The position numbers and the translations under genes were made by a program. The notes under the pieces were generated by a model. It saw only the letters and a list, made by a program, of their open reading frames with translations, searched no databases and was not told the DNA's origin. This document shows, piece by piece, positions 52,890 through 63,500 of a DNA stretch of 64,000 nucleotides (positions are counted from its first letter, which is position 1; every line of letters begins with the position of its first letter). The stretch lies in NCBI GenBank assembly GCA_007570785.1, contig ML661382.1, forward strand, positions 1,057,526-1,121,525, read 5' to 3'. The stretch comes from Antilocapra americana. Lineage: Eukaryota; Chordata; Mammalia; Artiodactyla; Antilocapridae.

Positions 52890-53689
52890 TTTAAAAAAAT
52901 CCTACCATGTAAATTTGCATACTTATGATCCATGCTTTTTAATAGCTGCATTAAATGTACCATGCTTTATTCAATCACTCCTTCAATGATGAACGTTTTC
53001 TTTAATCTCGGTTTGGCCATGATGAACAATGTGGTAATATATATGCTTGTAAATATATATTCTAGTGCTTTTATTTTATAGGCTGACTTCCCAGAAATGG
53101 AATTTGTAGAGGAAAGGCTATGTTTTTATTTTTAGTAGATGTCACCGAAATGCTTTCTGAAAAGACTGTACCAGTTATATATAATAATTGCCTCGTTTTT
53201 GGCAATTTCACCAGCAATAAAATTAGATAAATTTTTAAACTTTCACAGTCCTATAAATAAAAAGTGATATCTCACTGTTAACTTTCATTTTGCATTTCTT
53301 TGGCTATTATAAGTGAGACTTAGCACTTATGTGCTTCTAGTCTATTCAGACTTGATCTTCTTTGAATTACTTCATGTCCTCTCTCCATTTTTTCCACAGA
53401 TTTATCAGTTCCCTTCTTAATGTTTGTATGTGTTTCTCCTATGTTATAGATGTTAATTCTCTATTTTCTCTATTGCATTTCCTCCCAGATTTGCTCTCTC
53501 TTTTATAAATTAATTTTAAAGGTTTCATTTGGTCAAATAGTTCTTTTATTTTATAATCTACAAGTCTGCTGCTCCCCTAGATTGTACATATGACCGCTTA
53601 TATTTTATTCCTTTCTTTAAATATATACAAAATAAAAATAGTTGCTTTTAGTTTTCAATGTTTCCTCTTTATTCTTTTTAATGATGCTA
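52890..53689 (-). mobile_element. Old L1 remnants
   Basis: Reverse-strand text such as ctattttctctattgc and ttggctattataagtgagactt looks like old L1 ORF2/3' region. Boundaries uncertain. Confidence 0.4.
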
Positions 53690-53762
53690 TTTATTTTTTT
53701 GTCTGGGGCCATTGGCAGTGAAACCATGGAGTCCTAACCACTGGACCACCAGGAATTCTCAG
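53690..53762 (-). mobile_element. CHR-type SINE fragment
   Basis: ggcagtgaaaccatggagtcctaaccactggaccaccaggaattc is the reversed CHR head. Confidence 0.8.
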
Positions 53763-53854
53763 TTTTCCTTTATAAATTATGTAAAGCAGATTCAAATTTC
53801 AACAAGAAGTTTTAAGCAACTGCTGTTTATACAGGTATTTTACCAGAGAAAGTG

Positions 53855-55110
53855 TCTTTTTTTCCATTAGATTTATTGAGATGACTGACAAACAAAACTT
53901 GTATATATTTAGGTTGTACAACATGATTTTTTTAAGGTACTCAGTGGAATGATTTAATATATGTATGTATGTGAAATGAACTTAATTAATATGTCCATCA
54001 TTTCACATAGTTACCTTTTGTGTGTTATCTTTTGTATTCTCAGCAAATTTTAAGTACACAGTGTAATATTATTAACTATAATCACCAGATCCCATCCTAA
54101 ATTTTCTTCTAAGATTTTTATTATTTTGCTTTATGTTTACATTTAAATGATAATATTTCAACCATATTTTGAAATTGTCTGAGATGGGGTCAAATTATTT
54201 TCTTCCATCTACAGAACCAGCTTTACAGCATCATTTACTAGAGGATTTTCTATAGGTTGTAATCTGGTGTTCTTTTTTTTCATTGCTCTCTGGATAGTTT
54301 ACATTTTCAGATTTTATGTCCTCTTTAATTTCAGTGTTATCTACAAGTCTGTTTATTAATTTCCAAGCATTCAAAGATTTTCTTATTATCTTTTATTATG
54401 CATTTCTAATTTTATTGGATTACAATTGGAGTATACCCTATAAACTTGTCTTATTAAAGATATGTTAATGTTTTCTTTGTGAACCAAGTACATGGTCTAA
54501 TTTTGTAAATGATTCATGGACATATGAAAAAGAAGGATATTCTATATTCAATGGATGGTAGGTTTCATAAATGACTACTAAGTCAAATTCATTAATTTCA
54601 TTATTCAATTCCTCTAAGTTTTGCCTATTTTTTACTAAGTTCTGTTTAATCACAGCATGATTGTATTTCTATCTTCTCCTTGTCTTTGTAATAGTTTTTG
54701 CTTTATGTATTTACCTGCCATGTTCTTTAGTTTATGATTATTAAAACTTGTTTTTTAATTATTCATATTATATTAACTAATTTAGTGCTTTTCTTTAGAT
54801 CCCTCCAGACATTAACATTGCCTCTTTTATTTTCCCTTTGCTTAACATTGCCAGGGATGCCTTGCACACTCCCTTACTTTCAATTTTTCTGTATCATTTT
54901 GTTTTAAATCTGTTTCTCATATGCAGTACACAGCTGGGTTTTTTTTTTTTTAACACTATCTGACAGTCTGGTTTTCTATGGGATAGCTTAGTTTGTTTAC
55001 ACTTAACAGTAATTAGTAACACTCACCTTAGTTCTGCCAACTGATACCATGTTTATTATTTATTTTGCTGATTCTCTGGTTTTATCAAGTTACAATTCAT
55101 TCCCCCATTT
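53855..55110 (-). mobile_element. L1 3' end and ORF2 remnants
   Basis: ttattgagatgactgacaaacaaaacttg, taggttgtacaacatgattttt, aattaatatgtccatcatttcacatag, then ctcatatgcagtacacagctggg. All reverse-strand L1. Minus frame 54465-54653 is ORF2-like but short. Confidence 0.7.
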
Positions 55111-55126
55111 TCCTTGTCATTTGTTA

Positions 55127-55329
55127 GCTGCTTATTGCTCAGTCTTGTCCAACTCTTTTTCGACCCCATGGACACAGGCCATCAGGCTCCTCTGTCCATG
55201 GAATTTTTCAGGGAAGAATACTGGAGTGGGTTGTCATTTCCCCCTCCAGGGGATCTTCCTGACCCAGGGATCAAACATGAGCTTGCATTAATAGGCAGAT
55301 TCTTTATCACTGAGCCATTTGGGAAACCC
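55127..55329 (-). mobile_element. Bov-tA SINE
   Basis: gcttattgctcagtcttgtccaactc ... tcactgagccatttgggaaaccc. Confidence 0.95.
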
Positions 55330-55682
55330 CTATTGTTTGCTAAGCTCCACTATATTTTTCCATTTTACCTATGATTTCTTTTCGTTTTCCTATGCTTATT
55401 AATGTGCACAGATCTTTCTACCATCATTTAAAAAATACATCAACTATTTGCCCTATAGGGATGCTTCCTTCCCTACTTCTTCTTTCTCTTTCCCTCAAAA
55501 GATAAGATCTTTTGAATATTTTTATTTCCCCATTCTCCACTCACATTAAGGCTTTGGATAGGTTTTACCATGTTTCTCCTCAATCCTCCACCGAAGTTCC
55601 TAGGGTTTGCTTTAACAATTTGCTACTCCTTGCTTCAGGCTATTGGAATTTCTTCTGCAGTATACCTGCATGTTGTGAAAAG
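55330..55682. other. No feature recognised
   Basis: Pyrimidine-rich and AT-rich; nothing supported. Confidence 0.35.
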
Positions 55683-55882
55683 TATTAGTCACTCAATGTC
55701 CAACTCTTTGTGACCCCATGGACTGTAGCCAGCCAGGCTCTAATGTCCATGGAATTCTCCAGGAAAGAATACAGGAGTGGGTAGCCACTCCCTTCTCTAG
55801 AGGATCTTCTCGACTCGGGGATTGAACCCGGGTCCCCTGCACTGCAGACAGTTTCTTTACCACCTGAGCCACCAGGGAAGCC
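55683..55882 (-). mobile_element. Bov-tA SINE
   Basis: tattagtcactcaatgtccaactc ... cacctgagccaccagggaagccc. Confidence 0.95.
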
Positions 55883-55896
55883 CTGCATATATATAT

Positions 55897-56015
55897 GTAT
55901 ATTTTGGCCACAAAAGGCAACTTGCAGGACCCTAGTTTCCTGACCAGGGCTTGAAGCTGTGCCCTCTGCAGTGAAAGCAAAGAGTCTTAATCACTGGACT
56001 GCTAGGAAATTCATG
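55897..56015 (-). mobile_element. CHR-type SINE
   Basis: ggcaacttgcaggaccctagtttcctgaccagggcttg and end tcactggactgctaggaaattc. It abuts the Bov-tA across a short (ta)n. Confidence 0.85.
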
Positions 56016-56089
56016 CAATATATTTCTTCCATCACATCTTAGTAGATTTTTTTAGCCTTTGGATTATACAGTTCCAGATAATTTATTAA

Positions 56090-56895
56090 TAGTCAATGAA
56101 CATATGTCAGATATGAAGATGATATCACTCTAATGGCAAAAAGTGAATAGGAACTAAAGGGCCTCTTGATGAGGGTGAAAGAGGAGAGTGAAAAGCTGGC
56201 TTAAAATACAACATTCAAAATACGAAGACCATGGCATCTAGTCCCATCACTTCATGGCAAATAAGTGGGGAAAAAGTGGAAACAGTGACAGATTTTATTT
56301 TTGGGGGCTTCAAAATCACTGCAGACAGTGACTGCAGCCATGAAATTAAAAGATGCTTGCCCCTTGGAAGAAAAGCTATGATAAACCTAGACAGCGTATT
56401 AAAAAGCAGACTTCACTCGGCCAACAAAGGTCCATCTAGTCAAAACTTTGGTTTTTCCAATAGTCATGTATGGATGTGAGAGTTGGACCATAAAGAAAGT
56501 TGAGTGCCAAAGAATTGATGTTTTTGAACTGTGGTGTTGGAGAAGACTCTTGAGAGTCCCTTAGACTGCTATGAGACCCAATCAGTCAATCCTAGGGGAA
56601 ATCAGTTCTGAATAGTCATTGAAAGTACTGATGCTAAAGCTGAAACTCCAAAACTTTGACCATCTGATGCAAATAACTGACTCTGTAGAAAAGACCCTGA
56701 TGCTGGGAAAGACTGAAGGCAAGAGAAGGGGATGACAGAGGATGCGATGGTTGGATGGTATCACCGACTTGATGGACATGAGTTTGAGCAAGCTCCGGGA
56801 GTTGGTGATGGACAGGGAAGCCTGGAGTGCTGCAGTCCATTGTGTCTGCAGAGTCAGACATGAGTGAGCGACAGAACTGAACTGAACTGATAGGC
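56090..56895 (+). mobile_element. BovB 3' fragment, about 0.8 kb
   Basis: Plus strand, begins within the post-YADD region (agatgatatcactctaatggc; atgaaattaaaagatgcttgc) and runs to the 3' end (gtcagacatgagtgagcgacagaactg). Frame 56231-56479 is a remnant ([20 protein letters not shown]). Confidence 0.95.
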
Positions 56896-56919
56896 ATTAA
56901 GTGCTCAGGCCCTAGCCTT

Positions 56920-57101
56920 CTGCATTGGTTTTTCCTCTCCTGACTCTACATTCATACTCTGCACCACAGCCACTTAAGACTTCTTTCGATTCTTCAAACA
57001 CGTTATATCTCTTCTATCACTGGACTTTGGATATGCTGTCCCCTTGGCTTGGGATGTTCCCAACCTCTCTTTGCTTAGTTAATTCCTAGCTCAGATGTCA
57101 C
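56920..57101 (+). mobile_element. L2 LINE 3' part, left of LTR insertion
   Basis: gatatgctgtccccttggcttgggatgttcccaacctctc and attcctagctcagatgtcac are L2 3'-end text. Confidence 0.8.
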
Positions 57102-57623
57102 TGATGATTTAGTTAACGATGTCGGATTCATGATCTCCAAAGATTTAGCTTTGCACTGGGGACCAGGCTTGATCACTCAAGAGTTTTTGTGTAGCAGAGT
57201 TTCTTTTAAGTGAAAAAGGACAGAAAAAGCTTCTGATATAGACAGCAGAAGAGGAATTGAGAGTGTCCCCCTAGCTAGTCTCATCAAGGCTTTATATACT
57301 TTTACCAGACCCACTCCTACAACATATATCTTAAATTAATAGGATTAGAGCTAACAATAGAAAGGTCTTACCAGATCCACTCCCACAATATATGTCTTAT
57401 GATAACAAGATTAGTCAGAAGGTTCTTGTTAAGGAGAAACATGTCCTCGAGCAAGATACATTGCTATACTGACTAAGATAAAGCAATGTAGGAGAAAAAT
57501 GTTTGTCCTTTTCTCCTCCTTGAGAGCCCCAGGCCCCTTTTTCTTCTTCTCAAAATCCCTGGACCCCTTCCTCCTTGAGGGCCCTGGACGCCTTATCAAT
57601 ATACCTAAGAATTAGCTCTCTCA
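57102..57623 (+). mobile_element. Solo LTR inserted in L2
   Basis: 522 bp with TG (tgatgatttagttaacg) and CA (gctctctca) ends and a 4-bp duplication TCAC (57098-57101, 57624-57627). The L2 text joins if the LTR and one TCAC are removed (cagatgTCACttcttaagg). Internal phrases cactggggaccaggcttgatcactcaagag recall ruminant ERV LTRs. No viral gene is present. Confidence 0.82.
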
Positions 57624-57627
57624 TCAC

Positions 57628-57880
57628 TTCTTAAGGGTAGTATTCATTGTTCTCCAAGACAAGACCTCTGCTGTACTCTCTCTTAATATCTTGTCTTTTT
57701 CCTTCACAGACTTGTCACAGTTTGTGATTATACAGTTGTCTTTGTTACAGATTGATTAATGTCTGCCATCTCTAATAGACTGGAAGCCCTAGGAGGACAG
57801 GAAGCATATCTCTTTCTATATACCATAGTATCTTCAGCCACGATAATATAGTGTCTGGTCCATGGTAGGTAATTAGTAGC
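57628..57880 (+). mobile_element. L2 LINE 3' end, right of LTR insertion
   Basis: cacagacttgtcacagtttgtgattatac, agactggaagccctaggaggacaggaagc and atagtgtctggtccatggtaggtaat. Confidence 0.85.
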
Positions 57881-58149
57881 GTATGTGGTGTATGACTGGT
57901 CAAGTACCTGAATATGCAAAGCAAAGCAGACCTGAACCGTGGTAATGACCTCATAAGGAGACATCACACTAAGAAGTTGTCAGAGCAGCCCATCTGCTTC
58001 CCTCAAGGACATCTCACTGGTTGGGCCACTGTCTTCTGCGGTGTATAATAGGATATATCACCTACTTGTTTGGTTTCTGAATCAACTAAATCCACCCTCA
58101 TTCAGCAGGGACTAACGGCTTTCAGGGACACAGCACAACTTTGAAATGA

Positions 58150-58330
58150 TAACATTTATTCATTTATTTATTCATTTGACCAGTATTTCTTCTGTGCCTA
58201 CCCCTCTTGATTTCAAGCAGTGTACTGGCGATGGGGAAACACACATGAATGAGGCTTGGTTATAATTCTCAAGGAATTTAGAGCTTTGAAGCACAGTCAG
58301 ACATGTAAACAAATTATAACTTCCTGTTTT
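58150..58330 (-). mobile_element. L2 3' end fragment
   Basis: tttattcatttatttattcatttgaccagtatttcttctgtgcc and tactggcgatggggaaacacacatgaatgag are reverse-strand L2. Confidence 0.75.
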
Positions 58331-59324
58331 AAAACACTAATATTACAAGACACTCAAAATTTTAAAGCATCACAGAGAAGAGACTACCAAAGCATTTACC
58401 AAAGCCCTAGTTAGAATAGGTGCTATTTAGAATAATGACCCAAGAAACACACTTTTCAAACCTTCTGAGCTCTAACTTTGGACCAGTTTAGACCACAAGA
58501 AAGCAGCTGGCTTGGACCACATTAGACAAGTCCCTTAAAAAACAACCATCCCTAGGTTACTTTTATGTCCTTGGCTTTTATTGGACATAGTTTTTGCTTT
58601 GCATTTGTTGTTTAAATCTGTTTATTTGCTTTATTACATCATTTACTGGTTCCTAACAAGTCACATGAGAAATCACATTTAGAATTTAGTTTTATGAAAA
58701 AAAAATCTATTGTCTGTCTCCTCTGCCAAACTGATTCCTTTCAGATGACAAGATCTATTGAATATGTACTGTGTTTCACTTTTGCCCTGGCAGCCAGAAG
58801 ACTGAGAACAAAAATATCAAATTCAGTCACAACCATGTTTACCCTCAGGATAATTGTGATCTCCTTTTTCTTTGGCCCTAGTACTCTATTTCTAGGAGTT
58901 TTGTTTGTTTGTTGCTCTTGTATTTTTTGTATTGTTTTTGTCTGTTGGAAACCTTTATGTCCTATGGAAAAGAAATAGGATAAAATAAGCTAAACATTTG
59001 GTACGTTCAGTCATTTTAGAATTATTTCTGCTATTTGTCAAAGATAAATGCAAAGAAAAAGACCTATGTTTGGATCTTAAAAAAGCTTGGAGAAACTGGG
59101 AAAGACAAAGTAATGCAACAGAAACATGCAAAGAATGGAACTTTGAGGTAGTATTGCCCATTTTCTCTGACTCAAATACTGGGCCACATTGATCTGGCAT
59201 AAGGTCTAGTAGAAGAGAGTATCTGAAATTTGGACTGTTTAGGAAAATCCCAGAGATATGGTTAGGCAGACAGATCCCAGCAGGTATGACCATATACATA
59301 TACATTCTATGTAGTAATAGAATA
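58331..59324. other. No feature recognised left of the poly-T insertion
   Basis: Unique-looking AT-rich sequence. Frames at 58694-58978 (plus) and 58955-59437 (minus) have no known domain. Confidence 0.4.
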
Positions 59325-59366
59325 GATTTAGCCTTTTTTCTTTCTTTCTTTTTTGATTTAGCCTTT
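59325..59366 (-). repeat. Poly-A-only insert between 12-bp direct repeats
   Basis: Plus text gatttagccttt occurs at 59325-59336 and 59355-59366; between them is an 18-nt poly-T/(ctt) stretch. On the minus strand this is host, A-rich tract, host duplication: the shape of a retrotransposition event in which only the A-tail was inserted. Confidence 0.6.
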
Positions 59367-59989
59367 ATTCGATCACAGATTCCTTTGACCATCTCTTGAA
59401 GGCACTGAAACTGCTTACCAGGAATAGACTTCCACATACAGTTTCTGAAAACTGAACGCTCCAGTTTTCTATTTATCTCTCCAGAATATCAAAAGTACTT
59501 TTTAGCTGGCACCGCTTGAAAGAACTCAGATAGACCTGAGGAAGCACCTGGGCTGCCAGGTCAAACAGGGGGCCTAGCAAATCAGCTGTCAGCTCAAGTT
59601 CTGAACCCTCTGACACCATTCTTGGATGATTCAAACCAGGGGAGTGTTTTCTGTTTGTTTTTAACTATTTTGAGTAACATACCCCTTTGATGAGCTGATA
59701 AAGATACGGGTCATAGATACACACACACGCAATTCTGCGCACAATTTAATGGGTTGATGGACTTCCATAAAGTCCATCCTCAGATTCTGGCTTTCTTTTA
59801 AGTGAAGGCTTTCCTGGACTGGAGGTGGGAGGGCAATGTCCTTGGAGAACTTTCAGTATGACCATCTCTCTTATCACCGGGACTGAAGCGGCTTGGATGG
59901 AATGAGGTAACCGGACAGGAAGACACAGACCCCCATAGCCTCTGGACAGGCCCCTCCAGGCTCTCCCTTCCCCCAATTCCCATTCGCGC
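59367..59989. other. 5' flank of AKIRIN1, no feature recognised
   Basis: Unique-looking. The minus strand at 59367-59640 holds a few broken frames with protein-like text (ending FKRCQLKSTFDILER before a stop) and a polyadenylation-like signal at 59364-59369; it may be the end of an old retrocopy that I cannot identify. Confidence 0.35.
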
Positions 59990-60191
59990 AGGTGCGAAAG
60001 CCTAAGGGGGCCCCCGGGCGCTTCGGCTCTGGAAGGTGGGGGGAGGATGGGACCCCGGGAGCAGTAGAGGCGGAGGTGGGGGCCTTCCCGAGGTTGCTTG
60101 GTGACCAAGCTCTCCGCCCAGATCGTTCCATTTCCTCAGTAGGGGGCGCCGCGGGCCAGAACCCTGCGGACGGACCTCCCAGAGCGGCGCT

Positions 60192-60255
60192 CTTCCGGCT
60201 CCCCCCCCTCCGCTGGGTGGTGGAGCGGGCCCGTGACGTCACAGGAGGCGGGGCC
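60192..60255 (+). promoter_or_regulatory. AKIRIN1 promoter site cluster (ETS, CRE, GC box)
   Basis: An ETS core CTTCCGG at 60192-60198, a full cAMP-response element TGACGTCA at 60234-60241 and a GC box GGCGGGGCC at 60247-60255 lie 125-190 bp before the ATG. This spacing suits a TATA-less promoter. Factor binding is inferred. Confidence 0.65.
60234..60241. promoter_or_regulatory. Full palindromic CRE (TGACGTCA)
   Basis: Perfect CREB/ATF consensus inside the CpG island, the setting in which CREs are usually functional. Confidence 0.7.
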
Positions 60256-60277
60256 AGCGCTGCTGCCGGGTGCTGGA

Positions 60278-60292
60278 GGCGCCATTGGCGCC
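60278..60292. promoter_or_regulatory. GGCGCC palindrome around an inverted CCAAT box
   Basis: GGCGCC-ATT-GGCGCC. The centre ATTGG is a reversed CCAAT (NF-Y-type) core, and the arms are SfoI/NarI-type palindromes. It lies 88-102 bp before the ATG, close to a likely start site. Confidence 0.5.
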
Positions 60293-60379
60293 GGCTTGGC
60301 TTGCGAGCTCCGCTGAGGAGCGGGAGGCTGGGCCTCGGTTTCAGCCGCGTCGCCTCCTGGTCCCTGGTCTTTCAGCGGC

Positions 60380-60599
60380 ATGGCGTGCGGGGCGACACTG
60401 AAGCGGCCCATGGAGTTCGAGGCGGCGCTGCTGAGCCCTGGCTCTCCGAAGCGGCGGCGCTGCGCCCCTCTCTCCGGTCCCACGCCGGGCCTCAGGCCTC
60501 CGGACGCCGAACCGCCGCCGCTGCTTCCGACGCAGACCCCACCGCCGACTCTGCAGCAGCCCGCCCCGCCTGGCAGCGAGCGGCGCCTTCCAACTCCGG
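60380..60599 (+). CDS. AKIRIN1: AKIRIN1 coding exon 1
   Basis: Akirins are small nuclear proteins that act as transcription co-factors, linking chromatin remodelling to immune and muscle gene programmes; akirin-1 (mighty) is tied to myogenesis. The exon encodes 73 residues plus the first base of codon 74. It starts [20 protein letters not shown], has the nuclear-localisation stretch PKRRR at 23-27, and then a Pro-rich low-complexity part (residues 34-65) ending GSERRLPTP. The donor gtaacc follows at 60600. Akirin-1 in mammals is about 190 residues, so roughly 60% is encoded by exons right of the window; I searched 61-64 kb and saw no exon 2. The M at 60380 is the conserved family start in a strong context (gcggcATGg). 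The N-terminus, MACGATLKR-, is diagnostic of akirins, and the P-M-E-F-E continuation indicates akirin-1, not akirin-2. Confidence 0.97.
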
Positions 60600-63500
60600 G
60601 TAACCAGCGCTGCGGGCTTGGCAGGAAGTCAGGCCCTGGCATTTTGGGGGGAGGGTGGGGGTGGGGTGGGGGAGAAGAGCGTGAACGCTAGGCTAGTTCA
60701 CTTGCGGACCCCTTCTTTGCCCTGAGAAAAGGGAACAGGGGTGCCGCTGGGCCTTGTCGCTTCCGGGGATGGAAGACATCCGGGAGGGGTAGTAGGGCCA
60801 CAGAGTCGGTTTTGGTTTTCCCGGAGCTGGGGAGCCGAGAGGGATGGGCAGCGGGAGCGAGATGGAAATAGCCCCGGCCGCTCGGGGCCCTCCCAGACCC
60901 CGGAGCCTCCCCTTTCTCCGCTGCCCTCCCCTGTACCGAGCCGCCCTGCAGATCCAGTGGGCCATGGAAAATTGGATTCTGCTCACGAACCTGGCCTTGA
61001 GGGTGTGGGGGTTGGGGGCGGGTTACTGGGAAGGGGCCTGGGAACGTGCTGTGCAGCACTGCGCTGGGACTTGTAGGGAGACCTGATTTCCAGAAGTCTT
61101 TGGGGATCTCAGGCCGCCCTCGAAGTCGTGGAATCCGATTTCAACCTGTTTCTAAGAGACTGGCCATGTTCTTTTATTGTATGGCTATTGTCTTGCACCA
61201 TATATGGCTTGGAATCGGTAGATCGTTAGCTAGAATTTGAGAATCCTTCAACATACAGAGGCTCCGGAAGCAGAAATTCAATTATCCGTAACAGAGATTC
61301 TCCTTCAATGAGGCATTCCACACAGGCCAGGGAAAGACGAGAACTGGTGTGACAATAAAGTTAAAAAAAGAAAGAAAAAAACTCGGCTCCTAACCACAGC
61401 ACAAGAATAGAGGGAAAGGTGCATCAGAATGAATATTTAGCAGTTTTAAAGGGCTCCCGGAAATGGGGGGGTGGCTCACAACTGGACTTTGGCAACTTAT
61501 TTCTTTGTGTGTTTTTCTATTCCTCAAGCCTTAAGCAAAACCTTGAGCTTGCTTTAAAATCTTTCTTTTCTTACCCCTTTCAAATCAGTGTCTTTAGCCA
61601 TTATTTCCTCCCCACTCTGCATATTGCATATCCACAATGCAGGTTTGAGGCCCTCATCCTCTCACGCCAAGATCCCAGCGGTAGCCAGCCAGGCTCTCTA
61701 GGCACTGTGTCCTTCCTCAAGTTCACCTCACCTCTCCTCTTATCTTGATATTCAAGGGATTTATCTACTATAGCCATTTCTTGCTTAGTCAGTCTTTTAA
61801 TACATTTTCCCCCAAAACTATGTCTTTGCTTTTTTCCCCCAGCCCCACTTGGCTGTACTTTATACTTGACTTCCATCATGATGTTTTCACCTGTTTGCTA
61901 ATCCAGATACAGTTATTACTTCAAGTCTTCCATCCTTACCTGACTAACCCTTAACCCTGCCCCATAAGGAACTCTGTTCTGTTTTAATTGCCTGATTACT
62001 TAATGTTGCAAAGCCTTGTGTACCGAATGAAATAATGTTTGCAAAAGCAGGGGACATAGATACCCTCTTGAAGAGATTTTTTTTTCCACTGCTAAAGATA
62101 CCCAAGGTTAGTCACATAATCTTTCTCGATTGCTCTTCTGCAGAATAGAATTAATACTTGCCTCACCTATCTTGATGGATTTTACATAAATTTTTTATTT
62201 CTTCCAGTACTACCATCTACATTCTGTGTAGTTTACAATATAGCAAATGCTTAGTAAGTAATTGCTGAATGTATTTGGAATCCTAAATATGGCAGAGTGC
62301 TATATGGGGTCGATGGGGTTTCTTTTAATCATAAGTTTTAATTTTTGCATGAATTTCTTGGTCATTTTATGTGAAAGTATTTTACTTAAAATATTCATTT
62401 GTCAAGATTGATCAGTTATGATTCTTGATGCTTGTTGGAATATGATTCTGGCATGAAAGAACCAATATGATTTGTTGCTTTGGCTTAAGTGGAAGATGCC
62501 TTATGGATTAAAATGCAAGAATGGGGAGAAAATATTAGTTGCTATACAAAAGGAATAAAAGCCAGCTAATAGAAGAGTGAATTTAAAAGTCAGTGACTTC
62601 ATTTTAAAATATCCTAGTTAACTCAAAAGTTCTCTGAGAAATAATCAAGAAGCTGTTCTTACTGAACTTAAAAGGGGCGGGGGGTGTAGTATAGCACTTT
62701 TTATGGAAGGAGCCTATACAATTAAGCCTTTTGTATCGTTTAAAGAAACTAGGTGGATACCAGGCATGGAAGGGGCTTGCTGACCTCCAGGACGTGTTTG
62801 TAAACATGGATTGAGTTTAGATGTAAAACGATTAATAATGGATCATGACTTGAGGGTTGGAGAATAACTTCCAGAAAGAGAGCGTTTTAGCTGGGTCTTG
62901 AGTCATGTTAGGGGAGACACATCCTCAGAGCAAGCGAAGGAAACGTGTTAGAGGAAAGGCCAGAAAGTCCACAGGTTAAAGAAAGGATAGTTGAAGCCAA
63001 CTGGGTTGTAGAGGGAGATGGAACTGGAAAAACAACTTGGGGCCGAGTCTTGGAAGGCGAGGGGTACCGTGTTCAGGAGTTTGAGTTTGGTCTGTAGCAA
63101 GCAGGAGCCATTGTAGCATTTTGAAGATGGGCTTAGTTTGGTATAACCTGGAAGCACAATCTTAGATAATAATGGGAGGCAAGAATTTAAATTATTACCC
63201 ACTGTTAATTTTCTTAAAAATGTCTTTTCCTGTTTTACGTGGTCTTCTTGGGAAGAAAATTATAGCTACTTCTTTTAATCCTGTGCATTCCATGTTTGTA
63301 CTCTTGGACTTACAGTCCTTCTGCCAGCCTTAATGTTCTGTCTTTCCATTTGTTCACTTTGTTATACAGGAGGCAGTTAGAAGCTTATCAAAGACCTTCT
63401 GTTCTCATGAGCATTGTCCTCATACTTGTCCTTTCTTGTTTCAAGTCTTTGCAGTTCCTTACATCCTTGTATTGATTCTGGCAAGTATGTGCTTGGAGAA

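Larger units (their letters stand above)
59990..61080. promoter_or_regulatory. CpG island covering the AKIRIN1 promoter and exon 1
   Basis: Sharp rise in G+C and CpG from about 59,990, peaking at 60,180-60,600 and fading by about 61,080. It spans the core promoter, 5' UTR, exon 1 and the start of intron 1. No TATA box; typical of a broadly expressed gene. Confidence 0.9.

Noticed and set aside
58955..59437. 160-codon minus-strand frame
   Set aside because: No recognisable domain; it crosses the poly-A-only insertion and a low-complexity Lys-rich part. The first 25 residues look protein-like and may be a retrocopy remnant, but I cannot name a parent.
59992..60603. 203-codon open frame overlapping AKIRIN1 exon 1
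   Set aside because: It lies in a different frame from AKIRIN1, inside a CpG island where stops are rare, and its text is Ala/Gly/Arg-rich without domains. It would also need to start in the promoter.
60136..60642. 168-codon minus-strand frame in the CpG island
   Set aside because: Composition-driven shadow of AKIRIN1 exon 1 and its promoter, with no known domain.
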